From: Thiotrichaceae bacterium
GTDB taxonomy: Bacteria; Pseudomonadota; Gammaproteobacteria; Beggiatoales; Beggiatoaceae
Reading direction: 5' to 3'
Length of the DNA stretch: 64,000 bases
NCBI GenBank assembly: GCA_028688145.1
Contig: JAQTYU010000001.1
Span: 1 to 64,000 of the forward strand
This document shows, one piece after another, positions 8,341 to 16,710 of the stretch. The first letter of the stretch is position 1, and every line of letters begins with the position of its first letter. The notes beneath the pieces are model-generated. The model searched no databases and had not been told where the DNA came from. It saw nothing but the letters and a program-made list of their open reading frames with translations. Made by a program: the position numbers and the translations under genes.

Positions 8341-8772
8341 TTATCCCATTTTAGTGACGTTTGCAAAAATACGGTCGATTTCTTCAAATGGCATTCCTTC
8401 AGCAAGTCGTTTCACTCGGCTGACAAGAGCTGCACCATTTAAATCGGATTTATCAAACCAGTCTTTGACGGTGTTTTGTAATTTTAGAGCCTGTACTGCA
8501 TCATTTTTATCGCCACGTCCTGTTAGAATAATCACGTAAGTATCAACATCTTGTTGGTCAGCTTGACGAATCATTTCCAAACCATCCATTTTGCCCATGC
8601 GCAAATCCACAACCGCCACATCAAACTCTTCTGCCAACAGTTTTTTTAAGCCTTCTTCGCCATCATTGGCAGTTTCTACGCTGAAATTTGCATCTTCCAA
8701 CCAAGCGACTAATTCTTCTCGCATGTCTTGTTCATCATCAACGACTAAAACACGGTAGATTTTTTTACTCAT
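8341..8772 (-). CDS. Single-domain response regulator
   Basis: 143 residues with one receiver domain: VLVVDDEQDMREEL supplies the acidic pocket, Asp56 (DVAVVDLRMG) is the phosphate acceptor, ILTGRGD the conserved Thr, and Lys is in DWFDKSDL. There is no DNA-binding domain, only a 25-residue tail. It overlaps the kinase stop by four bases (ATGA) and is preceded by CAGGAG, so it is co-translated with its kinase. The output may be protein-protein contact, possibly with the PIN protein that follows. Confidence 0.9.
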   Translation of the reverse strand: MSKKIYRVLVVDDEQDMREELVAWLEDANFSVETANDGEEGLKKLLAEEFDVAVVDLRMGKMDGLEMIRQADQQDVDTYVIILTGRGDKNDAVQALKLQNTVKDWFDKSDLNGAALVSRVKRLAEGMPFEEIDRIFANVTKMG

Positions 8773-10070
8773 ACGGATTCTCCTGTGCGGGGTAATTCAA
8801 TAATAAAACAAGCTCCATTAGGAATACGGTTTTCATAACGAATTGTGCCGTGCAATTCCATGAGGGCTTTTTGAGTGAAATGTAGACCCAATCCTGTGCC
8901 GTGGGCTTTGGTGCTGTGAAATGGGGAAAAGAGGCTTTTTTGCTGTTCTTCAGGAATGCCTACGCCATTGTCTTCGACGATAAAGCCTACTTTTTCTGCT
9001 GTTTGCCATGTTTTAATCAAAATGCTCGCATCAGGAATATTTTCCAAGGCTTCGCGGGCATTGCTGATGAGATTAATCAGCACTTCTTGCAAAACGAAAT
9101 TATTGGCTTGCGTGTATGGATTTTCAGCAAGTTCAATATGGAGCTTGATTTTATGCGCTTCTAGCTGATTTTCAAAATAGCCTTTGATGTGTTCGACAAC
9201 TTTATTTAACTCTACATTTTCGATATTTTTACGGTTACCATTGGTATAATCGCGAAAGTTTTGAATAATATCATCTAATCGGTTTGCTTGTCTCAGAATA
9301 CGTTGAAAAATTTCTTGTCCTTTTTCGACACTCATGCCCTTTTCAAGTTCTCTTAAACCCCGTTGTGCAGCAAGTTGGATAATCCCCACAGGATTATTAA
9401 TATTATGTGCAATTCCTGTTGCCATATAACTCAAATATTCGAGTTTTTTGGCTTCTTCTAAAGCGACACGTTGTTCAATATCACGTTTTCTTAACTCTTC
9501 AACTTCTTGTTGAAGTTCTAAATAATTTTCCGCAATCATTTTAGCAGTAGGGTGATTTTCATCAAATACTTTGTTAATAATTGCTTGTGCACGTTGATAA
9601 TATTCCTTTGCTTTCTCTGTATTTCCTTGAATTTGGTAAATCTTTGCTAAATTATTTAAACTACTTGCAATATCAGGATGCTCAAAACCTAATATTTTTT
9701 CCCGCATAGCCAAAGCTTTTTCATATAATTGTTCAGCCTGTTTGTAATTTCCTTGGCTATGGTAGACAGCAGCCAGATTATTCAAACTGTTTGCAACATG
9801 AGGATGTGCATAACCAAAAAATTTCTTTTGAATAAGCATAGTTTGTTCAAGTAAATATCTAGCTTTATCATAAAAACCCAATGCGTGTAGCCTATTAGCA
9901 GCATTACTTAAACACGCAGCATAATCCGCTTCTTTTCCCTTTATTCCTTTTAATAATTCAGCAGCCTCCAAAAAATTATCTGCCGCCTCCTGATATTTCA
10001 ATAAATCACGAGCTTTTTCGCCAGCTTCAAACTTCTCATCTGCCAATCTTACCCGCTTATTTAAATTCAT
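8769..10070 (-). CDS. TPR-containing histidine kinase (soluble)
   Basis: 433 residues from the ATG at 10070, which has GGGGAAAG just upstream; an in-frame TTG at 10091 would add seven. In the longer frame's numbering, residues 15-190 hold tetratricopeptide repeats of the Kinesin-light-chain type (NSLNNLAAVYHSQGNYKQAE and a second copy about 42 residues later). A short coiled coil (190-215) leads to the phospho-acceptor H229 in ATGIAHNINNP. The ATPase domain shows NLISNAREALE, VEDNGVGIPEE and HGTGLGLHF. There is no membrane segment, so it senses a cytoplasmic cue or partner through the TPRs. Confidence 0.9.
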   Translation of the reverse strand: MNLNKRVRLADEKFEAGEKARDLLKYQEAADNFLEAAELLKGIKGKEADYAACLSNAANRLHALGFYDKARYLLEQTMLIQKKFFGYAHPHVANSLNNLAAVYHSQGNYKQAEQLYEKALAMREKILGFEHPDIASSLNNLAKIYQIQGNTEKAKEYYQRAQAIINKVFDENHPTAKMIAENYLELQQEVEELRKRDIEQRVALEEAKKLEYLSYMATGIAHNINNPVGIIQLAAQRGLRELEKGMSVEKGQEIFQRILRQANRLDDIIQNFRDYTNGNRKNIENVELNKVVEHIKGYFENQLEAHKIKLHIELAENPYTQANNFVLQEVLINLISNAREALENIPDASILIKTWQTAEKVGFIVEDNGVGIPEEQQKSLFSPFHSTKAHGTGLGLHFTQKALMELHGTIRYENRIPNGACFIIELPRTGESV

Positions 10071-10161
10071 TTCTTTCCCCAAAAAATCCAAAAATTTATA
10101 AAATCAATCTTAACGCAATGACTTTCCAGTGAACAGCCCGCCCCCCCATTTTCCTATTGCT

Positions 10162-10185
10162 TATAACGTTTACGTAAACGTTATA
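10162..10185. promoter_or_regulatory. 24-bp perfect palindrome, candidate operator
   Basis: TATAACGTTTAC followed directly by its exact complement. It overlaps the -35 hexamer of the promoter proposed for the thiolase gene. ACGTNNACGT-type palindromes of this kind are bound by MerR-family regulators of acyl-CoA and branched-chain catabolism (LiuR-like) in proteobacteria. The regulator assignment is inferred; no regulator gene is nearby. Confidence 0.7.
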
Positions 10186-10197
10186 CATAGTTATAAT
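10169..10197 (+). promoter_or_regulatory. Sigma-70-like promoter of the thiolase gene
   Basis: TTTACG at 10169-10174 and a consensus TATAAT at 10192-10197 are separated by 17 bp. The start of transcription would be near 10204, about 70 bases before the ATG. The -35 box lies inside the palindrome, a repression geometry. Confidence 0.6.
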
Positions 10198-10273
10198 ATT
10201 TAAAGCCGCTCTCAGAAAAGCAGCCCCTTCCTCATTAAAAACAAAAGACTAAATTCACCAAGGAGATTTTAAA

Positions 10274-11461
10274 ATGCACGCAGACCCCATCGTCATCGTG
10301 AGCTACGCCCGCACCGCAATGGGCGGCTTTCAAGGCATGTTCAAAGACGTAACCGCCCCCCAACTCGGAGCCGCCGCCATTCAAGCCGCTGTCGCCCGCG
10401 CAGGCTTAAGCGCAGCAGACATTCAAGAAGTATTAATGGGCTGCGTACTTTCCGCAGGTTTAGGACAAGCCCCCGCCCGCCAAGCCGCATTAAAAGCAGG
10501 TTTAGGCGTACACACCGCCTGTTCCACCGTCAGCAAAGTGTGCGGCTCAGGCATGAAAGCCACCATGTCCGCCCATGATTTATTAATTGCAGGCAGTCAA
10601 GACATCGTTGTGGCAGGTGGCATGGAAAGCATGACCAATGCCCCGTATTTGTTGCCCAAAGCCCGCGCAGGCATGCGCCTTGGACATGCCCAAGCCCTAG
10701 ACCACATGTTTTTAGACGGCTTAGAAGATGCGTATTTCGACCACGGGCGACTCATGGGCACTTTTGCCGAAGACTGCGCAGGACAATACCAATTTAGCCG
10801 TGAGTCACAAGACCAATTTGCGATTACCTCCTTAACCCGCGCCCAAACCGCAATTAAAGACGGCAGCTTTGCCAAAGAAATTGCCCCCGTCACCGTCAGC
10901 GGACGCGGCGGCGATGTCATTGTTTCTCAAGACGAACAACCCTTAACTGCAAAACTCGACAAAATCCCGACTTTAAAACCCGCCTTCCGCAAAGACGGCA
11001 CAGTCACCCCAGCAAACTCCAGCTCGATTTCTGACGGCGGCGCAGCCTTAGTCTTAATGCGCCGTTCCACCGCAGAACAACGTGGTTTAACTCCATTGGC
11101 AGTGATTCACGCGCACACCACCTACGCCAATGAACCGCGCTTATTCCCCACCGCCCCCGTGGGCGCAATTAACAAATTATTTGCTAAAACGGGCTGGTCG
11201 CAGAAAAATGTCGATTTATACGAAATTAATGAAGCTTTTGCGGTGGTGACGATGGCAGCCATGCACGATTTAGCCCTGCCTGCTGAAAAAGTCAACGTAC
11301 ACGGCGGCGCGTGTGCATTGGGGCATCCGATTGGGGCATCAGGCGCACGAATTTTAGTCACTTTGTTGGCGGCTTTGGAAAAATACGATTTGAAACGAGG
11401 GGTTGCAGCCTTATGTATCGGAGGCGGTGAAGCGACGGCGATGGCGGTTGAACGCTTGTAA
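10274..11461 (+). CDS. Acetyl-CoA C-acetyltransferase (thiolase)
   Basis: 395 residues, the usual thiolase length. Cys90 in SKVCGSGMKA is the acyl-carrying nucleophile. NEAFAV, GGACALGHPIGASGARI (catalytic His) and CIGGGEATAM (second Cys) are in their expected order. It condenses two acetyl-CoA or cleaves acetoacetyl-CoA. It could be PhaA for polyhydroxybutyrate synthesis or a degradative AtoB; no partner reductase or synthase is adjacent to decide. The start has AGGAG 8 bases upstream. A strong palindrome covers its promoter, suggesting tight control by an acyl-CoA-type signal. Confidence 0.93.
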   Translation: MHADPIVIVSYARTAMGGFQGMFKDVTAPQLGAAAIQAAVARAGLSAADIQEVLMGCVLSAGLGQAPARQAALKAGLGVHTACSTVSKVCGSGMKATMSAHDLLIAGSQDIVVAGGMESMTNAPYLLPKARAGMRLGHAQALDHMFLDGLEDAYFDHGRLMGTFAEDCAGQYQFSRESQDQFAITSLTRAQTAIKDGSFAKEIAPVTVSGRGGDVIVSQDEQPLTAKLDKIPTLKPAFRKDGTVTPANSSSISDGGAALVLMRRSTAEQRGLTPLAVIHAHTTYANEPRLFPTAPVGAINKLFAKTGWSQKNVDLYEINEAFAVVTMAAMHDLALPAEKVNVHGGACALGHPIGASGARILVTLLAALEKYDLKRGVAALCIGGGEATAMAVERL

Positions 11462-11468
11462 GTTTTTA

Positions 11469-11511
11469 AAATCTCCCTCTTTCTTCTTTGAAGGAGGAAT
11501 GAGGGGGATTT
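11469..11511 (+). terminator. Hairpin after the thiolase gene
   Basis: AAATCTCCCTC pairs with GAGGGGGATTT around a loop that itself contains TTCTTC/GAAGGA. It lies 8 bases after the thiolase stop. There is no long T-run, so the terminator call is moderate. Confidence 0.45.
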
Positions 11512-11719
11512 AATGACAGTGCTAGGGTGTGTCATCAAATAGAATGATAGGGGTATTAAGCCAAAAGAATGAGAATAGAAGCTACGTAAATGCCGCTCAA
11601 GAAATGGACTAAATGTTTATTATTACCCTGTATTGCTTTAACTTAATCTGAATTAGGGATAAGGAAGGCAAGCTGAATAAAATCTGAGAAGATATAAAGC
11701 CTCTGCATTTTATAGTTCT

Positions 11720-11734
11720 AGGAGTTACGCAGTT
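11720..11734 (+). repeat. AGGAGTTACGCAGTT element, copy 1
   Basis: The 15-bp sequence AGGAGTTACGCAGTT occurs here, at 48636-48650, and inverted at 16735-16749. Here it sits directly before a truncated IS701-like reading frame, which suggests an insertion-sequence end. Confidence 0.6.
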
Positions 11735-11740
11735 GGCGCA

Positions 11741-12350
11741 AAATATGATAAACCTCATGATAACTTAAGCAAGAATGACCACTTTGCAATCTTAGTCAAA
11801 GCGGCTCATGCACGGGGCTTTAATCCCGCATACGTATGTTTTGACGCTTGGTACAGTAGCCTAATCTCAAACTCATCCGTGATTTGAAGTGGCATTGACT
11901 GACCCGCTTGAAATCAAACCGTCTAGTCAATCCAGATAACACAGGGAATGTGCCCCGGTAGCACGGTTGACTATCAGTGATACGGGTCGTGTTGTTCATC
12001 TCATGGGCTATGGATTTGTGAAAGTGTTCAGAACAATCGCTACAAACGGTGATGCTGAACATTGGGCAAGCAGTAATCTAGACATGACTGAGCTTGAACG
12101 CGTGGCAACGGCTGAAAAGACATGAGCAATTGAGAATTATCATCGCGGTCTTAAACAGTTCTGTGGTGTGGAGAAATGTCAGGCTCGCTCTGCAACTACA
12201 TCGCAATGGCTCTGCGGGCTTTCCTGCGCTTAGAAACCTATAGTTACACCACAGGTTTCAGTTGGTTTGAAGCTAAAATGCAAATTGTTCGAGACGCGAT
12301 TCGACACTATCTATCCTCTCCAAGATACAATCTAGTCTCAACTACCTAAA
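11741..12350 (+). pseudogene. IS701-like transposase remnant
   Basis: Translating across several stops and frameshifts gives YDKPHDNLSKNDHFAILVKA, ARGFNPAYVCFDAWYSSL (catalytic Asp), LTRLKSNRLVNPDNTGNV, ARLTISDTGRVVHLMGYG and IENYHRGLKQFCGVEKCQAR (catalytic Glu block). That order is characteristic of IS701/IS4-type DDE transposases. The 5' third is missing and at least three stops and one frameshift are present. It marks the left border of an accessory region. Confidence 0.8.
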
Positions 12351-12550
12351 TTCTATAACCATTACAACAAATTAATGCTTCTTTAAGTACTACCAAAATT
12401 TTTTCCTCTTCATGCTCATTTTAGTCTTAACGCTATTGATTTAAGCAGATAACAAGACTAGATGGAGCTACCAAATCACCCGTAATTAACTTTGATTTAA
12501 AAAGGAATTATTGTCATTGTACAGTCATCAAAGCATCACACTGCAACTCT
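12351..12550. other. Spacer between IS701 remnant and the DUF2252 leader
   Basis: AT-rich DNA with no recognisable gene. It probably contains the promoter of the DUF2252 gene, but no clear -35/-10 pair could be assigned. Confidence 0.4.
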
Positions 12551-12608
12551 AAACTCCTAGCCGCTATGCACTGTCGTATAGCGTTTATCAGACAGCTATT
12601 AGGAGTTT
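12551..12608 (+). promoter_or_regulatory. Leader hairpin covering a ribosome binding site
   Basis: AAACTCCTA (12551-12559) is perfectly complementary to TAGGAGTTT (12600-12608), which contains the AGGAG ribosome site of the following gene. An inner hairpin, CGCTAT with ATAGCG (12562-12567 and 12578-12583), would stack beneath. If formed in the mRNA the structure hides the ribosome site, as in RNA thermometers or translational switches. Confidence 0.5.
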
Positions 12609-12611
12609 TTA

Positions 12612-13994
12612 ATGCAGTTACGTCATTTATTCGCAGCGGGTTTAGTCCTGTCAAGCGCGCTTTTACCCACCCAATCCGAAGCGGCAACCAGCCGTCAGCC
12701 TTGGGTAGTTCAACAAATTTATAACTACAATCATCCCTTTGCCGCGAATTTACCCAGTGAATTAGCCAGCAAAATGGCAAAAATGTCCCTCAGTGCATTT
12801 TCGTTTTATCGGGGAACTGCACATTTATTTTACCAAGACACCAAAAATACTGCGGTTTGGACAGCTTCGGCATACACCAACACTCTGACTAATGGCACTT
12901 GGTTAGAAGGCGATATGCACATGCAAAACATGGGCGGTTTGCGCGACAGCAGTGATAATGCCGTGTTTGACACCAATGATTTTGATGAAGGCTATTGGGG
13001 TTCTTACACTTGGGATTTACGGCGCATGGCGGTGGCGATTTTGTTAGCGGCTGAAGAAAATGGCATCAGCAGTACCGACCGCCAATCCTTGGTGAAAAAT
13101 TTCGTAGATAGCTACGCCACACAAATTGCCGCCTTCAAAGGCAACGATAACGAATTAAGCTATCGTTTGACCACCAGCAATACTAATGGTGTGGTGAAAG
13201 ATGCCATTCAAGCCGCCGACGGCAAAACCCGTTCTAGCTTGTTAGCAAAATACACCTTCACCAGTTCAGGGCAACGTTATTTTCAAACTATCGCAGGTTC
13301 TTTGCAGCCCGTGGATAACACGACATTTTCCGTATTGAATGCCGCGATGTCGGCTTATATCAATTCCATCGCTTCTTCAAAGCGTAAAAGTGGCAGCTAT
13401 TACACGCTGAAAGATGCCGCCTTACGTTTGGCTTCAGGAACGGGCAGTTTAGGGCGTTATCGTTATTATCTGCTGATTGAAGGCGCATCTTCAGACAGCA
13501 GCGATGATGTGATTCTGGAAATGAAACAAGAAACGGAAAGTGCGGTTGCTATCGCAGCTTCAGGAAATATGCCTGCATGGACGTATGATTATCACAACGG
13601 TGAACGTGTCGCCAAAAGCATGAAAGCGACGTTGAATAACACTGATGTGTTAGTCGGCTATACCACCGTGAATAGTCTGCCGTTTTTCTTACATGAACGT
13701 TCACCTTATCAAGAAGATTTCGATTACACGCTGTTGACCAGCTATTCGACTTTCAACGATGCGGTGAAATACATGGGCAAAATCGTTGCGAAAAATCATG
13801 CCTTGGCAGATAAAGATTATGACGCAACGTTGATTCCCGCCAGCATGGATAAGGAAATAACCGACGTAATTAACGGTAATGTATCGGGTTTGAAAACCGA
13901 AACCTTGAATTACGCGCTCAGTTACACCGCGCAAGTGAAGCAAGATTATCTGGATTTTGTCGCTGCTAAAAACAGTGGCGCAGTGCTGTACTAA
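12612..13994 (+). CDS. Exported DUF2252 protein with kinase-like motifs, copy 1
   Basis: 460 residues with a Sec signal peptide (about 1-25, LLPTQSEAA). The DUF2252 hallmarks are G100-D-M-H-M-Q-N106, FDTNDFDEG (119-127) and WDLRR (134-138). GDxHxxN followed by DFDxxxxGxxxxDL resembles the catalytic and metal-binding loops of aminoglycoside phosphotransferase/choline kinase folds. A glycine-rich SGTGSLGRYRYYLLIEG (275-291) and Lys305 in ILEMKQETES could be the nucleotide loop and lysine, placed after rather than before the catalytic loop. Function is unknown. Export is odd for an ATP-dependent enzyme. A second paralogue follows. Confidence 0.85.
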   Translation: MQLRHLFAAGLVLSSALLPTQSEAATSRQPWVVQQIYNYNHPFAANLPSELASKMAKMSLSAFSFYRGTAHLFYQDTKNTAVWTASAYTNTLTNGTWLEGDMHMQNMGGLRDSSDNAVFDTNDFDEGYWGSYTWDLRRMAVAILLAAEENGISSTDRQSLVKNFVDSYATQIAAFKGNDNELSYRLTTSNTNGVVKDAIQAADGKTRSSLLAKYTFTSSGQRYFQTIAGSLQPVDNTTFSVLNAAMSAYINSIASSKRKSGSYYTLKDAALRLASGTGSLGRYRYYLLIEGASSDSSDDVILEMKQETESAVAIAASGNMPAWTYDYHNGERVAKSMKATLNNTDVLVGYTTVNSLPFFLHERSPYQEDFDYTLLTSYSTFNDAVKYMGKIVAKNHALADKDYDATLIPASMDKEITDVINGNVSGLKTETLNYALSYTAQVKQDYLDFVAAKNSGAVLY

Positions 13995-14010
13995 GTTCTG
14001 AAGTGACTTA

Positions 14011-14041
14011 AGACTCTCTATTTTTTAACAATAGGGAGTCT
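14011..14041 (+). terminator. Hairpin between the two DUF2252 genes
   Basis: AGACTCTCTATT and AATAGGGAGTCT pair with one wobble around a 7-base loop, 16 bases after the first DUF2252 stop. It suggests separate transcription of the two paralogues or attenuation between them. Confidence 0.6.
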
Positions 14042-14146
14042 GCTTTGCAAGTGAAATCTGAAAATAATCCCCCAAAATTTCCCCAATACAGCACTAATAT
14101 TCTGTATATTCACAAGTGCATATTCCACTTCTTTCAGGAGCTTCCC

Positions 14147-15538
14147 ATGCAATTACGCCCCCTATTTGCCACAGCCTTAAGTTTATCTTTGCTATGGAGC
14201 GCAGTGTTTCCGCTGCAATCCGAAGCCGCAAACAGCCGCCAGCCTTGGCTGGTGAAACAAATTTACAGCTACAATCATCCCTTTGTCGCCACTTTACCCA
14301 ATGAATTGAGCACCAAAATGACGAAAATGGCACTCAGTGCATTTTCATTTTATCGGGGCACAGCACATTTATTTTACGAAGACCTGAAAAATACCAAGCT
14401 GTGGGCAGCCTCCGCATACAGCAACGCCGTGACTAATGGCGTGTGGATTGATGGTGATATGCACATGCAAAACATGGGTGGTTTGCGCGATGGCAGCGAC
14501 ACTGCGGTGTTTGATACTAACGATTTTGATGAGGGCTATTTAGGCTCGTATACTTGGGATTTACGGCGCATGGCAGTTTCGATTCTGTTAGCCGCTGAAG
14601 AAAATGGCATCAGTGCTGATGACCGCCAAGCTTTGGTGAAAAATTTTGTGGAAAGTTATGTGGCTCAAATGGCGGCGTTTCGAGGTAACAATACAGAATT
14701 AGAGTTTCGTTTAACTGCCAATGAGACCAACGGCGTGGTGAAAGATATTATTCAAGCCGCCGCTGGCAAAAATCGCCCGAAATTTTTGGGAAAATACACC
14801 GTGATTAATGCAGGTCAACGCCGTTTTCAAGCCAGCGAAGCTTCTTTAACGCCTGTGGACGGCAACACCCTTGCCACGCTGAAAACCGCCGTGGCGACTT
14901 ATGTGAGTTCAATTCCCACCGCCAGCCGTAAAAATAATAATTTCTACGCTTTGAAAGATGCGGCTTTGCGCTCAGGTTCAGGGACGGGGAGTTTAGGGCG
15001 TTATCGTTATTATTTGTTGATTGAAGGCGATTCAGCGGATAACAATGACGATGTGATTTTAGAAATGAAGCAAGAAACCGACAGCGCGGTGTCGATTGCT
15101 GTCCCGAATAATTTGTCTGCCACGACTTATGATGCACACAATGGAAAGCGGGTTTTCAATAGCTTGCGCGCGATGTCAAATAATCCTGATATTTTGGCAG
15201 GCTACACCACGTTCAATAATTTGCCGTTTTTCCTGCACGAGCGTTCACCTTATCAAGAAGATTTCGATTACACCGTGTTAAAAACCTACTCGAAATTTAA
15301 TGACACGGTGAAATACATGGGGCAAATTATTGCCAAAAATCATGCGCGTTCTGATAAAGATTATGATGCGAAGATTATTTCATCCAGCATGGACAAAGAA
15401 ATCACCGAAGTGATTAAGGGTGATGTGTCGGGTTTGAAGAAGGAAGTTTTGAGCTTTGCTGAAAAGTACGCCGATCAAGTGAAACAAGATTATCAAGATT
15501 TTGTGGCGGCTAAAAACAGTGGGGCAACGCTTTACTAA
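14147..15538 (+). CDS. Exported DUF2252 protein with kinase-like motifs, copy 2
   Basis: 463 residues from the ATG at 14147, which follows CAGGAG by 6 bases; the frame is open further upstream to 14045 but that part lacks a ribosome site and would bury the signal peptide. The signal ends near LQSEAA. It is clearly a paralogue of the preceding gene along its whole length: GDMHMQNMGGLRDGSDTAVF, NDFDEGYLGSYTWDLRRMAV, GSGTGSLGRYRYYLLIEGDS and HERSPYQEDFDYT are kept. The motif residues are identical while surface stretches differ, so both copies appear to be under selection. Function unknown. Confidence 0.85.
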   Translation: MQLRPLFATALSLSLLWSAVFPLQSEAANSRQPWLVKQIYSYNHPFVATLPNELSTKMTKMALSAFSFYRGTAHLFYEDLKNTKLWAASAYSNAVTNGVWIDGDMHMQNMGGLRDGSDTAVFDTNDFDEGYLGSYTWDLRRMAVSILLAAEENGISADDRQALVKNFVESYVAQMAAFRGNNTELEFRLTANETNGVVKDIIQAAAGKNRPKFLGKYTVINAGQRRFQASEASLTPVDGNTLATLKTAVATYVSSIPTASRKNNNFYALKDAALRSGSGTGSLGRYRYYLLIEGDSADNNDDVILEMKQETDSAVSIAVPNNLSATTYDAHNGKRVFNSLRAMSNNPDILAGYTTFNNLPFFLHERSPYQEDFDYTVLKTYSKFNDTVKYMGQIIAKNHARSDKDYDAKIISSSMDKEITEVIKGDVSGLKKEVLSFAEKYADQVKQDYQDFVAAKNSGATLY

Positions 15539-15582
15539 ATCTCACTATTGAGGGGGGGCGGTTTGTTGCCGTACCCTCTCAT

Positions 15583-15795
15583 TTAGCTTTCAATTTCTTG
15601 CTGGGAAAGTCCTGTAACTTTCATAATGAAATCCAGTTCATATCCTGCAACTTTTAGTTGTTTTGCGGCTTTTAGTGTTGTCTCCTGTTTGCCTTCTGCA
15701 AAGCCCTCAAGATATGCTGTCTTTAAAACAGCGTAATTTGCCCATTCGTTGAATAAGCGTTCATTCTCTATTAAGGTTTTAAAAGCATCGCTCAT
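15583..15795 (-). CDS. Detached C-terminal module of an Rpn-type nuclease
   Basis: 70 residues. The sequence parallels the last 66 residues of the next gene: ANYAVLKTAYLEGFAEGKQE against TNKAVLDTAHAEGIVEGEAR, and the same ending VTGLSQQEIE. There is no catalytic domain. It has its own ATG and an AAGGTG site, 12 bases after the Rpn stop. It may be a duplication remnant or a small accessory or oligomerisation partner; related tail-only proteins can regulate Rpn nucleases. Confidence 0.6.
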   Translation of the reverse strand: MSDAFKTLIENERLFNEWANYAVLKTAYLEGFAEGKQETTLKAAKQLKVAGYELDFIMKVTGLSQQEIES

Positions 15796-15807
15796 TTTGA
15801 ATGCACC

Positions 15808-16653
15808 TTAGTCTTCAATTTCTTGCTGGGAAAGCCCCGTAATTCTCATAATTACATCCAAAGCAATGCCTTCAGCTTTGAATTGTTTTGCCAATTGGAG
15901 CTTGGCTTTTGCCTCACCGCGTGCCTCACCTTCTACAATCCCTTCCGCATGAGCCGTATCCAACACTGCTTTATTTGTCCAATAAGTGAACAAACTTTCT
16001 TGATATTGTCGGGCTTGTTGTGGCTTAAGGTTCGCGACTTCTGCAATTTCAAAAGCTTTCTGAAATACAGGTTCATTCAGAATCTGGGGGATGTGTTCAA
16101 TATTTGCCAAATTCTTCAAAAAATAAACCCATTTTTCAAAGTGATTACTCAGTTCAGCTTCTGTTTTATTAAACAAGGGCATTTGTAAAAAACAGAAATG
16201 TAATTTATCGTAAAACAGTTCACCGTCTTGATCTCTCAAGCTGACATCTTGTCTAAACTTCAAACTGTCATCGGCATTATCGGTGATGAAATCTAAGATC
16301 GCGATGAAATACACCGCAGACAGCTTGAAATTCCATGAACCTCTTTTCGCTTGCTCTTGAATCGGGAAAGTTGAATAAAATAAGGCACGGTCTTTGAAGT
16401 GATCCATGCGGGCTTTTTGCATTTCCACAATGAAATGTTCGCCTGCGGGACTGATACAATAAATATCAAAAATCGCTTTGCGGTCATCGGGATAGAGCGG
16501 TAATTGCTCTACATTTTTGAAATGTAAACTTTGGATTTGATGGTGGGCGGGCAATAATTGATTTAAAAAATCGATCAGTAAATCTTTATTCGCTTCTTCA
16601 CCAAACAACTTTTTGAAACCGAAATCGGTATAAGGATTGATATAACGGGACAT
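15808..16653 (-). CDS. Rpn family PD-(D/E)XK nuclease / putative transposase
   Basis: 281 residues. The N-terminus MSRYINPYTDFGFKKLFGEE is the classic start of the Rpn/YhgA (TIGR01784) family. The nuclease core shows Asp in DRKAIFDIYC and the E-x-Q pair in FIVEMQKA. The C-terminus has a charged repeat EGEARGEAKAK and the conserved ending MRITGLSQQEIED. Family members promote RecA-independent recombination or act as DNA nucleases. Its neighbours are a tail-only copy and an orphan methyltransferase, a setting common for mobile accessory genes. Confidence 0.9.
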   Translation of the reverse strand: MSRYINPYTDFGFKKLFGEEANKDLLIDFLNQLLPAHHQIQSLHFKNVEQLPLYPDDRKAIFDIYCISPAGEHFIVEMQKARMDHFKDRALFYSTFPIQEQAKRGSWNFKLSAVYFIAILDFITDNADDSLKFRQDVSLRDQDGELFYDKLHFCFLQMPLFNKTEAELSNHFEKWVYFLKNLANIEHIPQILNEPVFQKAFEIAEVANLKPQQARQYQESLFTYWTNKAVLDTAHAEGIVEGEARGEAKAKLQLAKQFKAEGIALDVIMRITGLSQQEIED

Positions 16654-16710
16654 GACAATTCCTTATTGCATAAGAGCTTGAGGAGGGGAATAGTGTTATT
16701 TATTCCTAAA

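Noticed and set aside
11820..12062. Minus-strand 80-codon open frame inside the IS701 remnant
   Set aside because: The plus strand gives recognisable transposase blocks; this is their antisense.
14045..14146. 34-residue N-terminal extension of the second DUF2252 protein
   Set aside because: It overlaps the terminator hairpin of the first copy and would bury the signal peptide; the ATG at 14147 has CAGGAG.
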